8,313 nt of DNA from Chloroflexota bacterium (GTDB lineage: Bacteria > Chloroflexota > Anaerolineae > 4572-78), in contig JAJRUC010000375.1 of NCBI GenBank assembly GCA_024278015.1, positions 1 to 8,313 of the forward strand, read 5' to 3'. The notes beneath the pieces were generated by a model, which saw only the letters and a program-made list of their open reading frames with translations, did not search any database and had not been told where the DNA came from. Every line of letters starts with the position of its first letter. Position 1 is the stretch's first letter. Positions 6,211 to 8,313 of the stretch are shown here, in pieces. The position numbers were made by a program, and so were the translations under genes.

Positions 6211-7017
6211 ATGACCACTCTCAGTTCCGAATTGATTCAAACCGGCCTGTCAACGCAGGTAATCGGGCGTCCGGTGCAATATTTCGAGCAGATTGACTCC
6301 ACCAGCAACGCGCTGAAAAAACCGGCAGAGCGCGGCCGGCCGGAAGGCATGGTGGCCATTGCCGACGAACAAACCGCCGGGCGCGGCCGGCTGGACCGCA
6401 CCTGGGAAGCCCCGCCCGGCACCAGCCTGCTCAGCTCCATTCTGTTTCGACCGGCGTTTCTGCCGCCGGACAAGGCCCAGCAGTTGACCATGATTTGCGC
6501 GCTGGCGGCGGTAGAGGCCATTCAAACCCAAACCGGCGTACAAGTCGGTATCAAATGGCCCAACGATTTAATGTACGAAGGCCGGAAACTGGCCGGGGTG
6601 CTGACCGACCTGAGCTTCGCCGCAGACCGCATTGAGTGGGCCATTGTGGGCATGGGCCTGAACGTGAATATCCTGTTTGATACCGAAGCCAAATCGCTGG
6701 ATGACCGCTTGCTGGCCCGCGACGCCATCAGTTTGCAGATGATAACCGGCCGGCCGGCGCCAAGATTGCCGCTGTTTCGGGCTTATTTGCGGGGCGTGGA
6801 TGCCCGTTACGCCGATTTGCGCCGGGGCGTCAGCCCGGTAGCCGACTGGGCCGCCCGTCTCATCACGCTCAATCGCCCGGTGAAAGTCACCACTCCCGCC
6901 GGACCAATTTCCGGCCTGGCCGCAGGGCTTGACGAGACGGGCGCGTTGCTGGTGCAGCGCGACAACGGGCAGGTATCGCGCGTTTTGGCCGGCGATGTGA
7001 CCCTGCGCCGGCCATAG
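6211..7017 (+). CDS. birA: Biotin--[acetyl-CoA-carboxylase] ligase, monofunctional (BirA family)
   Basis: A 268-residue enzyme that activates biotin with ATP and attaches it to the lysine of biotin carboxyl carrier domains, for example that of acetyl-CoA carboxylase. The catalytic domain shows 'IDSTSNAL' (28-35), the biotinyl-AMP loop 'QTAGRGR' (54-60), 'KWPNDL' (115-120), catalytic Lys126 in 'GRKLAGVL' and 'GMGLNVN' (147-153). The SH3-like C-terminal domain covers about 222-268. There is no N-terminal winged-helix domain, so it should not repress biotin genes itself. In the GRGRxG loop the final Gly is Asp (Asp62). The ATG at 6211 begins the conserved protein; an in-frame ATG at 6112 would add 33 unrelated residues and has no ribosome binding site. 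The site before 6211 is itself weak (GGGA, close to the ATG). Pyruvate kinase follows after 25 bp, probably in the same message. Confidence 0.93.
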   Translation: MTTLSSELIQTGLSTQVIGRPVQYFEQIDSTSNALKKPAERGRPEGMVAIADEQTAGRGRLDRTWEAPPGTSLLSSILFRPAFLPPDKAQQLTMICALAAVEAIQTQTGVQVGIKWPNDLMYEGRKLAGVLTDLSFAADRIEWAIVGMGLNVNILFDTEAKSLDDRLLARDAISLQMITGRPAPRLPLFRAYLRGVDARYADLRRGVSPVADWAARLITLNRPVKVTTPAGPISGLAAGLDETGALLVQRDNGQVSRVLAGDVTLRRP

Positions 7018-7042
7018 CCTGCACACAAAAGGACAGTATCCA

Positions 7043-8313
7043 ATGGAACACAACCACCTTTTCCCCAAAAAACACACCAAAATTGTAGCCACACTAGGCC
7101 CGGCCAGCAGCAACCGCCCGGTTTTTACAAAAATGGCGCAGGCCGGCCTGAACGCCGTCAGACTGAATTTTTCTCATGGTAACCACCAAAGCCACGCCCA
7201 GGCAATTCTTATGGTGCGCAAGGTGGCCGCCGAGCTGAACATCCCCCTGCCCATCATCGGCGATTTGCGCGGGCCGCACATTCGGGTGGGCGATATGACC
7301 GGCGGCAGCGTGCAACTGACCGACGGCCAACCGTACCGCCTTACCCCGGAAGCCTGTCCGGGCGATACCGAACAAGCCTCCGTCAGCTACCCCAATCTGG
7401 CCCGCGACCTGCATCCAAATGACCTGCTGTTGCTGGATGACGGGGCCATCAAAATGAAAGTGACCCGCCTGCGCAGCGACGGGCGCATTGAGGGCACCAT
7501 CATCAAGGGGGGCAGCCTCAGCAGCAGGCGGGGCATTAACGCGCCGGGCATACATTTAAGCCTGCCTCCCCTCACCCAAAAAGATTTACGCGATATTGAT
7601 TTTGCCGTCGCCCAAAAGCTGGATTTTCTGGCCTTGTCATTCGTCCAGTCGGCCGACGATATAAAAACGCTCAAAACCATTCTGGCCGCCAACAACAGCC
7701 CTATGGCCGTCATTGCCAAAATAGAAATGAGCGGCGGCGTGGATGATATTAAGGCCATTGTGCAGGAAGCCGATGCGGTGATGGTGGCCCGGGGCGACCT
7801 GGCCCTGGAGATGAGTTTTAAAGAAGTGCCGATTGCCCAAAAGCGCATCATTGCCATTTGCCGCCAACACGCTGTGCCGGTGATAACCGCCACCCAAATG
7901 CTTGAATCGATGCTGCACGCCACCCACCCCACCCGCGCCGAAGTGACCGACGTGGCTAATGCCATCTTCGACGGCACGGACGCGGTTATGCTCTCCGGCG
8001 AAACGGCCATCGGCCAATACCCGGTAGAGGTCATCGGCACCATGAGCCGCATTGCCAAACGCGCCGAAGATGCGTGGCGGGCGGGGGAAGTCCCCCTGTT
8101 GCCCGATATGCCGCCCGCCGCCAATGTTGACGAAATCATCTCGTACAGCAGCGCCATGGCCGCCCGACAATTGCAGGCGGCCTGCATTGTGTCTTACACC
8201 CGCAGCGGCCAAACGGCCCGCAATATCAGCAGCTTCCGGCCCCTTTCGCCGGTGCTGGCTGCTACGCCCAGAGCCAACACCTACCGGCAACTGGCCCTCA
8301 GTTGGGGCGTAAC
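7043..8313 (+). CDS. pyk: Pyruvate kinase, 3' end beyond the window
   Basis: The last step of glycolysis: phosphoenolpyruvate plus ADP gives pyruvate plus ATP. The reading frame is open for 423 residues to the window end; full-length enzymes of the family are about 470-590. Start MEHNHLFPKKHTKIVATLGP; then 'VRLNFSHG' (39-46) with substrate/cation-binding Arg40, Asn42 and Ser44; 'DLRGPHIRVG' (74-83) at the A/B domain boundary; B domain to about 170; catalytic Lys226 and metal-binding Glu228 in 'IAKIE'; 'ARGDL' (249-253) with metal-binding Asp252; 'TATQMLESM' (282-290) with Thr283; 'PTRAEVTDVANAIFDGTDAV' (296-315). The C-terminal regulatory domain begins near 360 and is cut off. His79 stands where K+-dependent enzymes have Glu and K+-independent ones Lys. 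The ATG has AAGGA 9 nt upstream and follows birA after 25 bp, so co-transcription is likely. Confidence 0.95.
   Translation, partial: MEHNHLFPKKHTKIVATLGPASSNRPVFTKMAQAGLNAVRLNFSHGNHQSHAQAILMVRKVAAELNIPLPIIGDLRGPHIRVGDMTGGSVQLTDGQPYRLTPEACPGDTEQASVSYPNLARDLHPNDLLLLDDGAIKMKVTRLRSDGRIEGTIIKGGSLSSRRGINAPGIHLSLPPLTQKDLRDIDFAVAQKLDFLALSFVQSADDIKTLKTILAANNSPMAVIAKIEMSGGVDDIKAIVQEADAVMVARGDLALEMSFKEVPIAQKRIIAICRQHAVPVITATQMLESMLHATHPTRAEVTDVANAIFDGTDAVMLSGETAIGQYPVEVIGTMSRIAKRAEDAWRAGEVPLLPDMPPAANVDEIISYSSAMAARQLQAACIVSYTRSGQTARNISSFRPLSPVLAATPRANTYRQLALSWGV

Noticed and set aside
7387..8187. A 266-codon minus-strand open frame opposite pyk
   Set aside because: Pyruvate kinase motifs run continuously on the plus strand through this region; the antisense frame shows only low-complexity Ala/Ser/Met-rich sequence.
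1..8313. Search for mobile elements, CRISPR repeats, RNA genes and a new defence or biosynthetic system
   Set aside because: All sizeable stretches are explained by transporter and housekeeping genes. I saw no transposase, terminal repeats, regularly spaced repeats or tRNA-like cloverleaf.

Overview
The window shows a moderately GC-rich bacterial chromosome with two back-to-back transcription units. The best guess for the source is a member of the Chloroflexota (Anaerolineae-like). The main clue is the substrate-binding lipoprotein: right after its lipid-anchor cysteine it carries a long Val/Glu/Lys/Thr-rich linker of a kind I associate with solute-binding proteins of that phylum. This assignment is an inference and no rRNA or other phylogenetic marker is present.

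Left half, minus strand (5018 down to 1): a five-gene ABC importer operon of the peptide/nickel (Dpp/Opp) type in the classic order A-B-C-D-F. It encodes a family 5 solute-binding lipoprotein (3345-5018), two permeases (2225-3145 and 1309-2235) and two ATPases (294-1307, and a 5' fragment at 1-301 that runs off the window). B, C, D and F are packed with overlaps of 11 and 8 bp and a 1-bp gap. A is separated from B by 199 bp holding a perfect 14-bp stem-loop, which probably lets the binding protein be made in excess over the membrane parts. The protein would bind a peptide-like or other family 5 ligand outside the membrane and pass it to the B/C pore, driven by ATP hydrolysis at D/F. The ligand cannot be told from the sequence.

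Middle (5019-5355): a divergent control region. It holds a near-consensus minus-strand promoter for the transporter, a weaker plus-strand promoter whose -35 box lies 3 bp from the other -35 box, a perfect 10-1-10 AT-rich palindrome just downstream of the predicted transporter transcription start, and a leader hairpin.

Right half, plus strand (5356 to the end): a HAD-family phosphatase (5356-6099), a biotin-protein ligase without a DNA-binding domain (6211-7017) and, 25 bp later, a pyruvate kinase cut by the window end (7043-8313). These are housekeeping functions. Biotin ligase and pyruvate kinase are probably co-transcribed from an extended -10 promoter in the 111-bp gap after the phosphatase gene, with possible read-through from upstream.

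I see no mobile element, CRISPR array, RNA gene or defence system, and nothing amounting to a new biological system. The points worth a second look are regulatory structures and a few unusual residues: His at the cation-determining position of pyruvate kinase, Gln before the lipobox Cys, and a four-cysteine tail in the D ATPase.
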